From NCBI RefSeq assembly GCF_902788255.1, contig NZ_CADAJR010000018.1, forward strand, positions 1 to 46,353: DNA of 46,353 nt, written 5' to 3'. Origin of the DNA: an uncultured Methanobrevibacter sp. Its GTDB lineage: Archaea; Methanobacteriota; Methanobacteria; Methanobacteriales; Methanobacteriaceae. The translations under genes were made by a program, and so were the position numbers. Positions 28,134 to 36,498 of the stretch are shown one piece after another (the stretch's first letter is position 1; each line of letters begins with the position of its first letter). A model generated the notes under the pieces. It searched no databases. It was given only the letters and a program-made list of their open reading frames with translations, and had not been told where the DNA came from.

Positions 28134-29096
28134 ATGAACATTGATGAAAAAATTCAATTGATTAAAGAAGGTACATTAGAAGTTATTGACGAAGAGGAAT
28201 TAAAAGACGTTCTTGAAAAAGAACAACCTATAGCTTATACTGGTTATGAACCTTCTGGTAAAATCCATTTGGGCCATGCCGTAACTGTACAGAAACTAAA
28301 ACAATTGCAGAAATTAGGTTTTAAAATTAAAATCTTATTAGCAGATTACCATGCATTCTTAAATGGAAAAGGAACCATTGAAGAAATAGCTGAAACCGCA
28401 GAATACAATAAGAGATGTTTCCAGGCTTTAGGTCTTGATGAAACAACCGAATATATATTAGGCTCATCTTTCCAGCTTGAAGGCGATTATACTAATAAAG
28501 TTTATCAATTAGCAACAATGACCACTCTAAAAAGGGCAAGAAGAAGTATGGATCAGGTCAGTCGTGCAGATGACAATCCTAAAGTTGCAAGCGTAGTCTA
28601 TCCTATTATGCAGACCGTCGACATGGCCGCTTTGGAAGTCGATATTGCTCTTGGTGGAATGGAACAGAGAAAAATCCAAATGTTGGCACGTGAAAACCTT
28701 GAAAAAATTGGCGAAAACGTTCCAGTATGTATCCATACCCCATTATTGCACGGTCTTGACGGGGACGCTAAAATGAGCTCCAGTAAAGGAAACTATATCG
28801 CTGTTGACGACAGTGCCGAAGAGATATCCAAAAAGATCAACAAGAGCTACTGCCCACAGGGAGAAATCGAAGGCAACCCAATGATTGAAATTGCTGAAAC
28901 ATTCGTTTACCCTAATCAGGAAAAATTATTAATCAAAAGACCTGAAAAGTTCGGCGGAGACATTGAACTTACCCATGACGAACTGATTAAGGACTTCAGT
29001 GAAGGCAACCTTCACCCAATGGATTTGAAAAACGGAATCAAAGATTTCTTAATTGAATTCTTTGCTCCTGTAAGAGAATTTATGGAGGAAAACTGA
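28134..29096 (+). CDS. tyrS: tyrosyl-tRNA synthetase
   Basis: TyrRS attaches tyrosine to tRNA-Tyr. The 320-residue protein is of compact archaeal length and lacks the bacterial S4-like tail. The class I signatures are HLGH (in [15 protein letters not shown]) and KMSSSKG (in [14 protein letters not shown]). Tyrosine-binding residues appear in the [20 protein letters not shown] region. GTGAT lies three bases before the ATG, nine bases after nmd3. Its stop codon TGA overlaps the start of the next gene by one base. Confidence 0.96.
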   Translation: MNIDEKIQLIKEGTLEVIDEEELKDVLEKEQPIAYTGYEPSGKIHLGHAVTVQKLKQLQKLGFKIKILLADYHAFLNGKGTIEEIAETAEYNKRCFQALGLDETTEYILGSSFQLEGDYTNKVYQLATMTTLKRARRSMDQVSRADDNPKVASVVYPIMQTVDMAALEVDIALGGMEQRKIQMLARENLEKIGENVPVCIHTPLLHGLDGDAKMSSSKGNYIAVDDSAEEISKKINKSYCPQGEIEGNPMIEIAETFVYPNQEKLLIKRPEKFGGDIELTHDELIKDFSEGNLHPMDLKNGIKDFLIEFFAPVREFMEEN

Positions 29097-29308
29097 TGGT
29101 AGAAGAAAAACAAGAATACGAAATGGGCATACCTAATGGTGTTGGAGAACAGATGCTTGCTCATGCTTTTGAAAAGTTCGATATTCAATTGGAACACGGT
29201 GAATTCGGTCCAAAAATAATCGGAGAATATGAAGAGCTTGTAAAAGTAAGAGAATTTTTAGAAAACGCCATTCGTGACAGATTAAAGGAATTAGAAGGCA
29301 ACAAATAA
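29096..29308 (+). CDS. 70-residue protein coupled to TyrRS
   Basis: A 70-residue, acidic and mainly helical protein with no family I recognise. Its ATG shares one base with the tyrS stop codon (TGATG), so translation is coupled. Residues 1-30 contain IPNGVGEQMLAHAFEKFDI and residues 45-66 form a charged helix (YEELVKVREFLENAIRDRL). Its position at the end of a translation operon suggests a helper role, but nothing in the sequence proves one. Confidence 0.65.
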   Translation: MVEEKQEYEMGIPNGVGEQMLAHAFEKFDIQLEHGEFGPKIIGEYEELVKVREFLENAIRDRLKELEGNK

Positions 29309-29707
29309 TTTTCACAATTTAAACCATTTTTTCAAACCATCATCCCCATTATTTTTTTAAACAAATCATCTTGAATTAATGAAATTTATTTTTTACAAAT
29401 TATTATTAGAATCTGATGTAAATAATAATTTAAAACATTTATTTTTAAAATATCCTCCTAAATTTAGAGATAAGCTAATTATTCATGAATAAATATGATG
29501 AATACAATATTTTACATTTTTAGGCTTGGAATTTAAAGTAAAAAATTGTAGACACTTATTTTCAATTAATATTTATAAAATTTAAGCATTCATTAATTTA
29601 AACAGTAATTAAATTAATAATTATTATTTTAAACAATTAATTAAATTATTTTAAAAAATTTTAAACAGTTTAGATATATTTAAATATAATTAAAAAAAAT
29701 ATAGTTA
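29309..29707. other. long AT-rich non-coding region upstream of mtrH
   Basis: About 400 bases of nearly pure A/T sequence with no ORF of plausible composition and no tRNA-like fold. T-runs just after 29308 probably end the tyrS operon. Several TATA-like stretches occur (for example near 29575 and 29670), so more than one promoter or a long 5' leader for mtrH is possible. Confidence 0.5.
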
Positions 29708-29759
29708 TTAGACTTAACTTTAATTTTTATAAATTAAAAATTAATAAGTTGAGTCTTAA
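29708..29759 (+). promoter_or_regulatory. nested inverted repeat over the mtrH promoter
   Basis: GACTTAACTT (29711-29720) is repeated in inverted form as AAGTTGAGTC (29747-29756, one mismatch). Between them AATTTTTA and TAAAAATT form an inner perfect repeat around TAAAT. The inner part includes a TATA-like TTTTTATAAAT that lies about 50 bases before the ATG. The mtrH Shine-Dalgarno GAGGT is at 29766-29770. This could be an operator around the TATA box or a leader hairpin. Confidence 0.4.
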
Positions 29760-29778
29760 ATTAAAGAGGTTTAATTAA

Positions 29779-30717
29779 ATGTTTAAATTTGACAAAGAAC
29801 AAGAAGTTTTTGACTTCGCTGGAGTCAAAATGGGTGGACAACCAGGAGAATATCCTACAGTTTTAGCAGGAACAATTTTCTATGGCGGACACAATATTCT
29901 TAACGATGAATTAACAGGAGACTTCGACAAAGCAAGGGCCGAACAACTTATCAATGATATGGCATCCATTTCAGATGTAACCGGTAACCCATACATCGTA
30001 CAAGTTTTCGGTCAAACCGTTGAAGCACTACCAAAATATATTGAATATGTTGGTGAAATTTGTGATGCTCCATTCCTTATAGATTCAACATCCGGAGATG
30101 CAAGAGTTGCTGGTGCACAGTACGCTGATGAAACCGGATTAACAGAAAGAGCGATTTACAACTCCATCAACATGGCAGCTGACAAATCTGAATTAGACGC
30201 ATTAGCTGAAACAAACATTTCCGCTTCCATCATCTTAGGATTCAACCCAATGAATGCTACAGTTGAAGGAAAAATGAACATGTGGGAAAACGGTGACGAC
30301 GGTGCATACGAAAAAGGTTTGCTTGAAGTGGCTGCTGAATGTGGTATCGACAAATTCATGATGGATACTGCGGTAACTCCTTTAGGTCAAGGTGCAGGTA
30401 TTGCTGCTAGAACCTCCTTTGCCGAAAAGGCAAAATGGGGATATCCTGTAGGATCAGGTATTCACAACGTACCATCCGCATGGGATTGGTTAAGAGAATA
30501 CAAAAAAGCAGGAAACAAAACAGCATTTACCGTTTGTGATATTGGAGCAAACATCGTGCAAGTTATGTGTGCAGGAGACTTCGTCCTATTTGGACCTATC
30601 GAAAACGCAGACATTGCATTTCCTGCAGTAGCTCAAACTGATATGTTCATATCAGAAGCTGCAAAACCATTAGGTACTGAACCTGTAGAAGTACACCCTA
30701 TGAACAAACTATTATAA
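29779..30717 (+). CDS. mtrH: tetrahydromethanopterin S-methyltransferase subunit H
   Basis: MtrH transfers the methyl group from methyl-tetrahydromethanopterin to the corrinoid on MtrA, the first half of the sodium-pumping step of methanogenesis. The 312-residue protein is full length and close in sequence to the Methanothermobacter protein (GGQPGEYPTVLAGTIFYGGH, then LIDSTSGDARVAGA). The other subunits (MtrA-G) are absent on both sides, although mtrEDCBAFGH is usually one operon in this order. It has its own long upstream region and its own hairpin terminator. Whether this is the sole mtrH or a second copy cannot be told here. Confidence 0.96.
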   Translation: MFKFDKEQEVFDFAGVKMGGQPGEYPTVLAGTIFYGGHNILNDELTGDFDKARAEQLINDMASISDVTGNPYIVQVFGQTVEALPKYIEYVGEICDAPFLIDSTSGDARVAGAQYADETGLTERAIYNSINMAADKSELDALAETNISASIILGFNPMNATVEGKMNMWENGDDGAYEKGLLEVAAECGIDKFMMDTAVTPLGQGAGIAARTSFAEKAKWGYPVGSGIHNVPSAWDWLREYKKAGNKTAFTVCDIGANIVQVMCAGDFVLFGPIENADIAFPAVAQTDMFISEAAKPLGTEPVEVHPMNKLL

Positions 30718-30796
30718 TTTCAATTGTTAAGCACTTAAAACCTCTACAACGATTTGTTCTAAACAAATCTAAACATTAATCCAAAAATACCGAATT

Positions 30797-30824
30797 AACA
30801 TGGGACCCAAACACGTCCCATGTT
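30797..30824 (+). terminator. mtrH terminator
   Basis: AACATGGGAC (30797-30806), an eight-base loop and GTCCCATGTT (30815-30824) form a perfect 10-bp stem, GC-rich for this genome, about 80 bases after the mtrH stop. A short T-run follows. The converging tmk gene ends 31 bases further on. Confidence 0.75.
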
Positions 30825-30854
30825 TTAAAAAAAAAACTTATTTTAAAAAAAGAG

Positions 30855-31433
30855 TCATAAAACACAATCTGGACAGATTCCAAGATATGGTGCAACAGCC
30901 TTTTTAATATCTGAAGACATCTTGTTTATGCCATTGCTTGCATCAATAATTTCACAAGTATAATTTTCAGCCAGTTTGAGATAGTTTTCCCTGACTTTTG
31001 TTAAATATTCCTCATTTTCAAAGGTATCCTTACCGTCAGTTCTTGCAACGGATGTTTTAGAATCCAAATCCAACAACAACAATAAATCCGGCTTTTTAGC
31101 ATACTTGTTTAATTCCTCTATCCATTCGGCAGGTTCCTGATATGCAAGTGATGAGATAAAAGACCTGTCGGAGATTATAATTTTAGATTCATCTTCAAGC
31201 TTATCCATAATCAGCATTCTGTCGGCTGCAAAAAGCAAACCTAAAGTCTTTTGAAGCTTATCTGTTTCTGCATCAGGACGCTGCAACATTTCACGAATTA
31301 ACTTGCCTATTTCAGAATCGGTCGGCTCAACCAATGTTTCAACCCTGAAACCATTAGCCTCAAGCCACTCCTTTAACATTTTAATCTGAGTGGATTTTCC
31401 AGCCCCATCAATTCCTTCAAATACTATGTACAT
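30855..31433 (-). CDS. tmk: thymidylate kinase
   Basis: Thymidylate kinase phosphorylates dTMP to dTDP. The 192-residue protein has the P-loop FEGIDGAGKST at residues 5-15, the DR motif in ISDRSFISSLAYQ and the LID region near 130-145. No Shine-Dalgarno is clear. AT-rich sequence upstream (31440-31470) contains TATA-like runs at a distance fitting a short or absent leader. It is divergent from the U32 gene pair across 81 bases. The short tail ending CPDCVL adds two cysteines, which is not a family hallmark. Confidence 0.94.
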   Translation of the reverse strand: MYIVFEGIDGAGKSTQIKMLKEWLEANGFRVETLVEPTDSEIGKLIREMLQRPDAETDKLQKTLGLLFAADRMLIMDKLEDESKIIISDRSFISSLAYQEPAEWIEELNKYAKKPDLLLLLDLDSKTSVARTDGKDTFENEEYLTKVRENYLKLAENYTCEIIDASNGINKMSSDIKKAVAPYLGICPDCVL

Positions 31434-31514
31434 AAGATAGAATATGTTTTAATTATATTAATAATTAATTACATAAATCAAAATGATTAAATCAAAACAA
31501 GGTGTATTATTAAA

Positions 31515-34016
31515 ATGGTTTTAGAAGAATTATTGGCCCCTGCAGGCTCATATGATGTGCTTATAACGGCAGTAAATGCAGGTGCCGATGCTGTTTATAT
31601 TGCAGGACAACAGTATGGTGCCAGAGCTTATGCCAAAAACTTCACTATGGAAGAGATTGAAAAAGCCGTGAATTATGCTCACATGAACGGTGCCAAGATC
31701 CATGTGACAGTCAACACATTAATTAACAATTTCGAGATTGTAGATGTCTTAAAATACCTCTTCAAATTATATCAGATTGGAGTGGATGCTGTAATCGTAC
31801 AGGATTTTGGACTGATCTGGCTTTTGAAGACATTCATACCGGATTTGGAGGTTCATGCTTCCACACAGATGGGTCTGAATAACTATTCCTCCATAAAATG
31901 GGCCAGCAAGAACAACATAAAAAGAGTGGTGCTTCCAAGGGAGGTCAACCTCGACCAAATCAGGGAAATCAAAACCCAACTTGCAGACGACAACATCAAT
32001 ATGGACATTGAAGTGTTTGGCCACGGAGCACTGTGCTACTGTGTCAGCGGAAAGTGCTACATGTCCTCATACAACAGCGGAAGAAGTGGAAACCGTGGAG
32101 CCTGTGCACAGCCATGCAGACGTGAATACCGTCTGAAATATCGAGGATACAACATAGGCAACGGTTATCTCCTGTCAACACATGACCTTGCAACATACAA
32201 TCATCTGAATGAAATCTCAGATGCTGGAGTAAAATCACTGAAACTGGAAGGAAGAATGAAATCCGGAGACTATATCGGAACCATCGTAAACAGTTACCGC
32301 AACCTAATTGACGGAAATGAAGGGGACTACAAAAAAGACCTGCACCTTGTTTTCAACCGCCAATTCACAGACGGATACATGATGGGAGACAAGCCTGGAG
32401 ACGTAATGGGCAGAGGACATTCAGGCCATGAAGGATTATACATCGGAGACATTGTGGACATTGACGGCACAAAGGTCACAATCGAAATCAAAAACAAGGA
32501 AATACCTGTGATTTTAGAGCCTGGAGACGGTATAGCATTCAAATACAACGGCAAAATCAAGGGAATATACCTTGAAAACATCATCAAACAGGATGAAAAC
32601 GAAATCATAATTGACACCACCCGTCTTGTCAAGGTCGGAACCGAAGTGTTCATCAGCTATTCCAAATCAACACATGAATACCTGAAGCAGTTTGAAAACG
32701 AAACCATAAAAAACAATGTTGGAATCAACCTGTCAATGACATGGGATGAGGACCTGAACCTGTTTACAAAGGTTGAGTTTCATGTGGACGGCGAACTGAT
32801 CAATTTCAGGCACAAAACAATGGACAAGTTTGAAAAGGCCAAAAACAAGCCGGTAACAGAAGAGACTATAGAAAAACAGTTGAGTAAAACCGGAGGAACT
32901 CCATTCTATATTGAAAACATCAGGTTCAACAATATGCCTGCCGACATTTTCATTCCAATCCGTGAAATCAACCAGATCAGGCGTGAAATATTGGACAATG
33001 CAACCGAACTTCTGATGAACCACTACACCCCTACCAAAAAGGCGGTGAAGCAGGTGAGAAAAGACCTCACAAAATTCTTTGAGGAATATGAAAAGGACAA
33101 GGGAAAAACCAAAAAGAAAACACCTAAACTGTCAATATTTATCGATGACATTTTACAAATCAGAGCGGTTTCAGGTTTTGACTTGAAGAGAATCTATTTT
33201 GACGGCAACTGCCATTACAACAATCCTGATGATTATTTTGAAAACATAAAGGAAACCTTAAAGAATGGAAGCCTCATGGCCTCCCCGACAGAATTCGTAT
33301 GGGTTTTATCATCATTCATATCAGAGGATGATGCGGTTAAATGCAGCGAAATAGTCAAGGAACTGGAAAATGAGGGAATCATCATTTCAGTCATGGGCGA
33401 TTTTCCGGGCATGAAGGAGATATTCGACTGTCCGATATATGGAAATCATAACCTGAATGTATGGAACAGCTTTTGTGTGCGTGACTTGAACGAATCAGGA
33501 TTCAAGTCACTGATACTGTCATCTGAACTTTCAGGAGATGAAATCAGGGAGCTGGTTTTGAAAAATCATGACAGAAACATTGATTTGGAAATGATTGTCA
33601 ACGGTAACCTTGAGGTCATTGTCAGCAAGGACGACTTCACCAACCTGAATGACGGTAAGGACTTTATCATTTCAAATGATGCGGATTACGCAACCCTGGA
33701 AGATAAAAAGAGAAAGAAATTCAAATATAAGATATTCTTTGACTACAACAGACAGAGCCATATCATAAACAAGGACTGCCTGTGCCTGATTGAGGAGATG
33801 AATGAAATCAAGGATTTCGGTCTTGACTCACTGATTCTTGACTGCAGGTATTCCAATGAAAAGTACACCTCACAGATTTTATCAATTTACAATCAAAGTC
33901 TTCAAAACAAAAGTCAGGAGGAACTGACAGAGTTCAAATACAAGATCATGGATTTCTCACAGTCCTACATCAACAAAGGCAATTTCATTGAAGGTAGGTT
34001 ACATGAGAATTCCTGA
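31515..34016 (+). CDS. U32-family protein (RlhA/TrhP-like), first of a pair
   Basis: An 833-residue protein of the peptidase U32 family. Its bacterial relatives RlhA and TrhP hydroxylate 23S rRNA or tRNA rather than cut protein. Residues 1-290 are the U32 domain, opening ELLAPAGSYDVLITAVNAGADAVY in relatives' style. Iron-sulphur-type cysteines lie at 174, 181, 197 and 201 (HGALC ... GKC ... GACAQPC), with an extra one at 176. A middle DUF3656-like region and a C-terminal part of unknown role follow. Overlap with the next U32 gene is 14 bases, so both are one operon. Confidence 0.85.
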   Translation: MVLEELLAPAGSYDVLITAVNAGADAVYIAGQQYGARAYAKNFTMEEIEKAVNYAHMNGAKIHVTVNTLINNFEIVDVLKYLFKLYQIGVDAVIVQDFGLIWLLKTFIPDLEVHASTQMGLNNYSSIKWASKNNIKRVVLPREVNLDQIREIKTQLADDNINMDIEVFGHGALCYCVSGKCYMSSYNSGRSGNRGACAQPCRREYRLKYRGYNIGNGYLLSTHDLATYNHLNEISDAGVKSLKLEGRMKSGDYIGTIVNSYRNLIDGNEGDYKKDLHLVFNRQFTDGYMMGDKPGDVMGRGHSGHEGLYIGDIVDIDGTKVTIEIKNKEIPVILEPGDGIAFKYNGKIKGIYLENIIKQDENEIIIDTTRLVKVGTEVFISYSKSTHEYLKQFENETIKNNVGINLSMTWDEDLNLFTKVEFHVDGELINFRHKTMDKFEKAKNKPVTEETIEKQLSKTGGTPFYIENIRFNNMPADIFIPIREINQIRREILDNATELLMNHYTPTKKAVKQVRKDLTKFFEEYEKDKGKTKKKTPKLSIFIDDILQIRAVSGFDLKRIYFDGNCHYNNPDDYFENIKETLKNGSLMASPTEFVWVLSSFISEDDAVKCSEIVKELENEGIIISVMGDFPGMKEIFDCPIYGNHNLNVWNSFCVRDLNESGFKSLILSSELSGDEIRELVLKNHDRNIDLEMIVNGNLEVIVSKDDFTNLNDGKDFIISNDADYATLEDKKRKKFKYKIFFDYNRQSHIINKDCLCLIEEMNEIKDFGLDSLILDCRYSNEKYTSQILSIYNQSLQNKSQEELTEFKYKIMDFSQSYINKGNFIEGRLHENS

Positions 34017-36420
34017 ATTGCTGGCTCCAGTCGGGTCGATGGACCATCTGAAGGTTGCAATCAACGCCGGCGCAAGTTCAGTTTATCTGTCCGGAAAAAA
34101 CTATGGGGCAAGAAAGTTTGCAGAGAACTTCACGATAGATGAAATCCAAGAGGCAGTAGACATCGCCCATCTTCATAACGTCAAGGTTTACATTACCGTG
34201 AACACGTTAATAAAAGAGGACGAACTTGAAAACGTGATGAATTACCTTGCAAAGCTATATTCGATTGGAGTGGATGCCGTACTGATACAGGATTTGGGAC
34301 TGATAGAGCTGATCAACGAGCACCTTCCAAACCTAAATGTCCATGCATCAACACAGCTTACCTGCGAAAACCAGCACAAGATTGATTATCTTGAAGGCAA
34401 GGGAATAAAAAGGGTTGTCCTTCCCCGTGAAATGAGAAAGGAAGAAATAGCCAATTTGAAAACAAATATGGAACTTGAGATATTCGTTCATGGAGCATTA
34501 TGCTATTCATACTCAGGACAATGCCTGATGAGCAGTTTCAAGGGCGGGAGAAGCGGAAACAGAGGTGCATGTGCCCAGCCATGTCGCCAGAAATACTGGA
34601 TTGACGGAATAAAAAAACAGGATTACTACCTTTCACCATGTGACTTGTCACTATACGATCATTTAAAGGAAATAGCTGAGCTTAACATCAGCTGCATTAA
34701 GATTGAAGGTCGCATGAGGTCAAAGGAATACCTTGCAGTTGTTGTAAGCAATTACAGAAAGGCGTTGAACAAGCTCAAAAGCAACAAAAAGGATTCAAGT
34801 GAAGAAATCAGCCTGGTTTTCAACAGAGGTTTTAGCGAAGGGCAATTCATGAACACTTCAAAAAGAAGCATCCGTTCAGGCCATGTCGGATTGAAGATAG
34901 GTCGTGTAATTAAAAGTTCAGACAACAAAATTGCAATACGCTTAAACGACCATATAAAGACTATTCCGGAAAAGGGAGACGGTTTACTGATTGTAAAAAA
35001 TGACAAGGATTACGGATTTGAAATATCCCAGGACCCTTCCATAACAACACTCAACCACTTCAACAAGGGAAAAAACAAGCCAGTGAAGGATTTGTCCCGT
35101 AAAAATAAGGTAATGGTTGTCAAAAAGGTATGGCAGAACAAAAGGTCCAACTTTAATTTAAACGAATCCGAAGTATACCTCACCAAAAGAAACAGCTTAA
35201 CCAGAAAGGCCAAGGAGATAGAAAACAAGGCATCAAGCTACGTCAAGTCAAAATTGATACTGACATTCTCCCTGAAAAAGAAATATCCTCACCTGAAGGG
35301 AAGGCTGACACTGGCCAACCATAAAACCATAGAATGTGAGGTTACAGGAAATAAGGCCTTTGAAAAACCGCTCAAAAAGAGCGTCAGTGCTGAGACCGTT
35401 AAAAAACAAATGTCAAAAATCGACAATTACCCATATGAAATAACACAAATCAACATCGCCTATGACGGCACACTATTCATTCCGATTAGCAAATTGAATG
35501 AACTTAGAAGGGATCTCTTTGAAAAGCTCAGTCAGGAAGTGGCAGAATCATACCAGCATGAATATAAAAAGATAACATTAAAACAAAAGGAATACCCTGC
35601 AGGAAAAACACAGCCAAATATTTCATTTTATACAAATAACCTGAATCATCTTGAAAACCTTGAGAACGTGAAAAGGGTTTATTTGGAAATTCCTCCACAG
35701 AATGACGATTTGGTCTACGCCCATGATGAGTACAACCTCAATTATATGATCAACTTCATTAAAAGGGCCTGTGAAATTGCATATGACAAGGACTATGAGC
35801 TGATTTGGAAATGGCCTGACATCACTCACGACAAGCTTATTAAAGCATTGAACAAGGTTAGGGGAATCTTAAATAAGATGCACTACACACTTCCAGTGAT
35901 GAACAGCAATTTTAATGCGGAGTACGGTTTTTATTCAATGAACGTTACAAACACACAGACCGTTAAATCTCTCAAAGGGTATAAAATTTTAACTGTATCT
36001 CCCGAGCTTAGAAAGCAGGACTATGAAAACATGATAAGGAATTGTGAAACACCAGAAAAACTGGAATTGTTAGTTCAGGGATCTGTCGAGCTTATGAAAA
36101 CAAGATATTCATTGTTATACGGAGCTGAGAAAAAACAGAAATATAAAAACTATCTGATTGATAAAAACCGCAACAGATACCCGATTCACAAAAGCATTTC
36201 AGGTGAAGAGCTGATAATTTATGACGACAGCGAACTTTCACTTTTAGATGAAATCGATTATTTGAAAAATCTTGGTTTCAGCAATTTCTCAATTGACGGA
36301 CGATACAAGGACGATGACTATTACAAAATGGTTAAAATATATAAAGAGGCATTGAACGGCAATCCCAATAAAAAAGAGCTTAAAAAATTAAGTTCAAAAA
36401 ATACGGTTGCCAACTTTTGA
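34003..36420 (+). CDS. U32-family protein (RlhA/TrhP-like), second of a pair
   Basis: An 805-residue U32-family paralogue of the preceding gene, beginning MRIPELLAPVGSMDHLKVA. The four cysteines expected to bind the cluster are conserved; the first protein's extra cysteine is Ser here. The two proteins share order of domains over their full length but are clearly diverged, so this is an old duplication. The ATG at 34003, preceded by GGTAGGT, is preferred to the TTG at 33988. Both genes probably act on RNA hydroxylation, perhaps on different targets or as a heteromer. Confidence 0.85.
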   Translation: MRIPELLAPVGSMDHLKVAINAGASSVYLSGKNYGARKFAENFTIDEIQEAVDIAHLHNVKVYITVNTLIKEDELENVMNYLAKLYSIGVDAVLIQDLGLIELINEHLPNLNVHASTQLTCENQHKIDYLEGKGIKRVVLPREMRKEEIANLKTNMELEIFVHGALCYSYSGQCLMSSFKGGRSGNRGACAQPCRQKYWIDGIKKQDYYLSPCDLSLYDHLKEIAELNISCIKIEGRMRSKEYLAVVVSNYRKALNKLKSNKKDSSEEISLVFNRGFSEGQFMNTSKRSIRSGHVGLKIGRVIKSSDNKIAIRLNDHIKTIPEKGDGLLIVKNDKDYGFEISQDPSITTLNHFNKGKNKPVKDLSRKNKVMVVKKVWQNKRSNFNLNESEVYLTKRNSLTRKAKEIENKASSYVKSKLILTFSLKKKYPHLKGRLTLANHKTIECEVTGNKAFEKPLKKSVSAETVKKQMSKIDNYPYEITQINIAYDGTLFIPISKLNELRRDLFEKLSQEVAESYQHEYKKITLKQKEYPAGKTQPNISFYTNNLNHLENLENVKRVYLEIPPQNDDLVYAHDEYNLNYMINFIKRACEIAYDKDYELIWKWPDITHDKLIKALNKVRGILNKMHYTLPVMNSNFNAEYGFYSMNVTNTQTVKSLKGYKILTVSPELRKQDYENMIRNCETPEKLELLVQGSVELMKTRYSLLYGAEKKQKYKNYLIDKNRNRYPIHKSISGEELIIYDDSELSLLDEIDYLKNLGFSNFSIDGRYKDDDYYKMVKIYKEALNGNPNKKELKKLSSKNTVANF

Positions 36421-36424
36421 GTAG

Positions 36425-36463
36425 TTACCAAATGCTCTCGGCAAATTGCAATATATATTAAAA
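36425..36463 (+). promoter_or_regulatory. upstream element and TATA box of the MutS-like gene
   Basis: TTACCAAATGCTCTCGGCAAATT begins five bases after the preceding stop codon. Its first 14 bases equal the element before mcm. A TATA box (AATATATATTAAAA) follows at 36450-36463, at the same 26-base offset as in mcm. The Shine-Dalgarno AAGGGG lies near 36483. Confidence 0.5.
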
Positions 36464-36498
36464 TTATATAATTATATCTTACAAAGGGGTTTGGCAAA

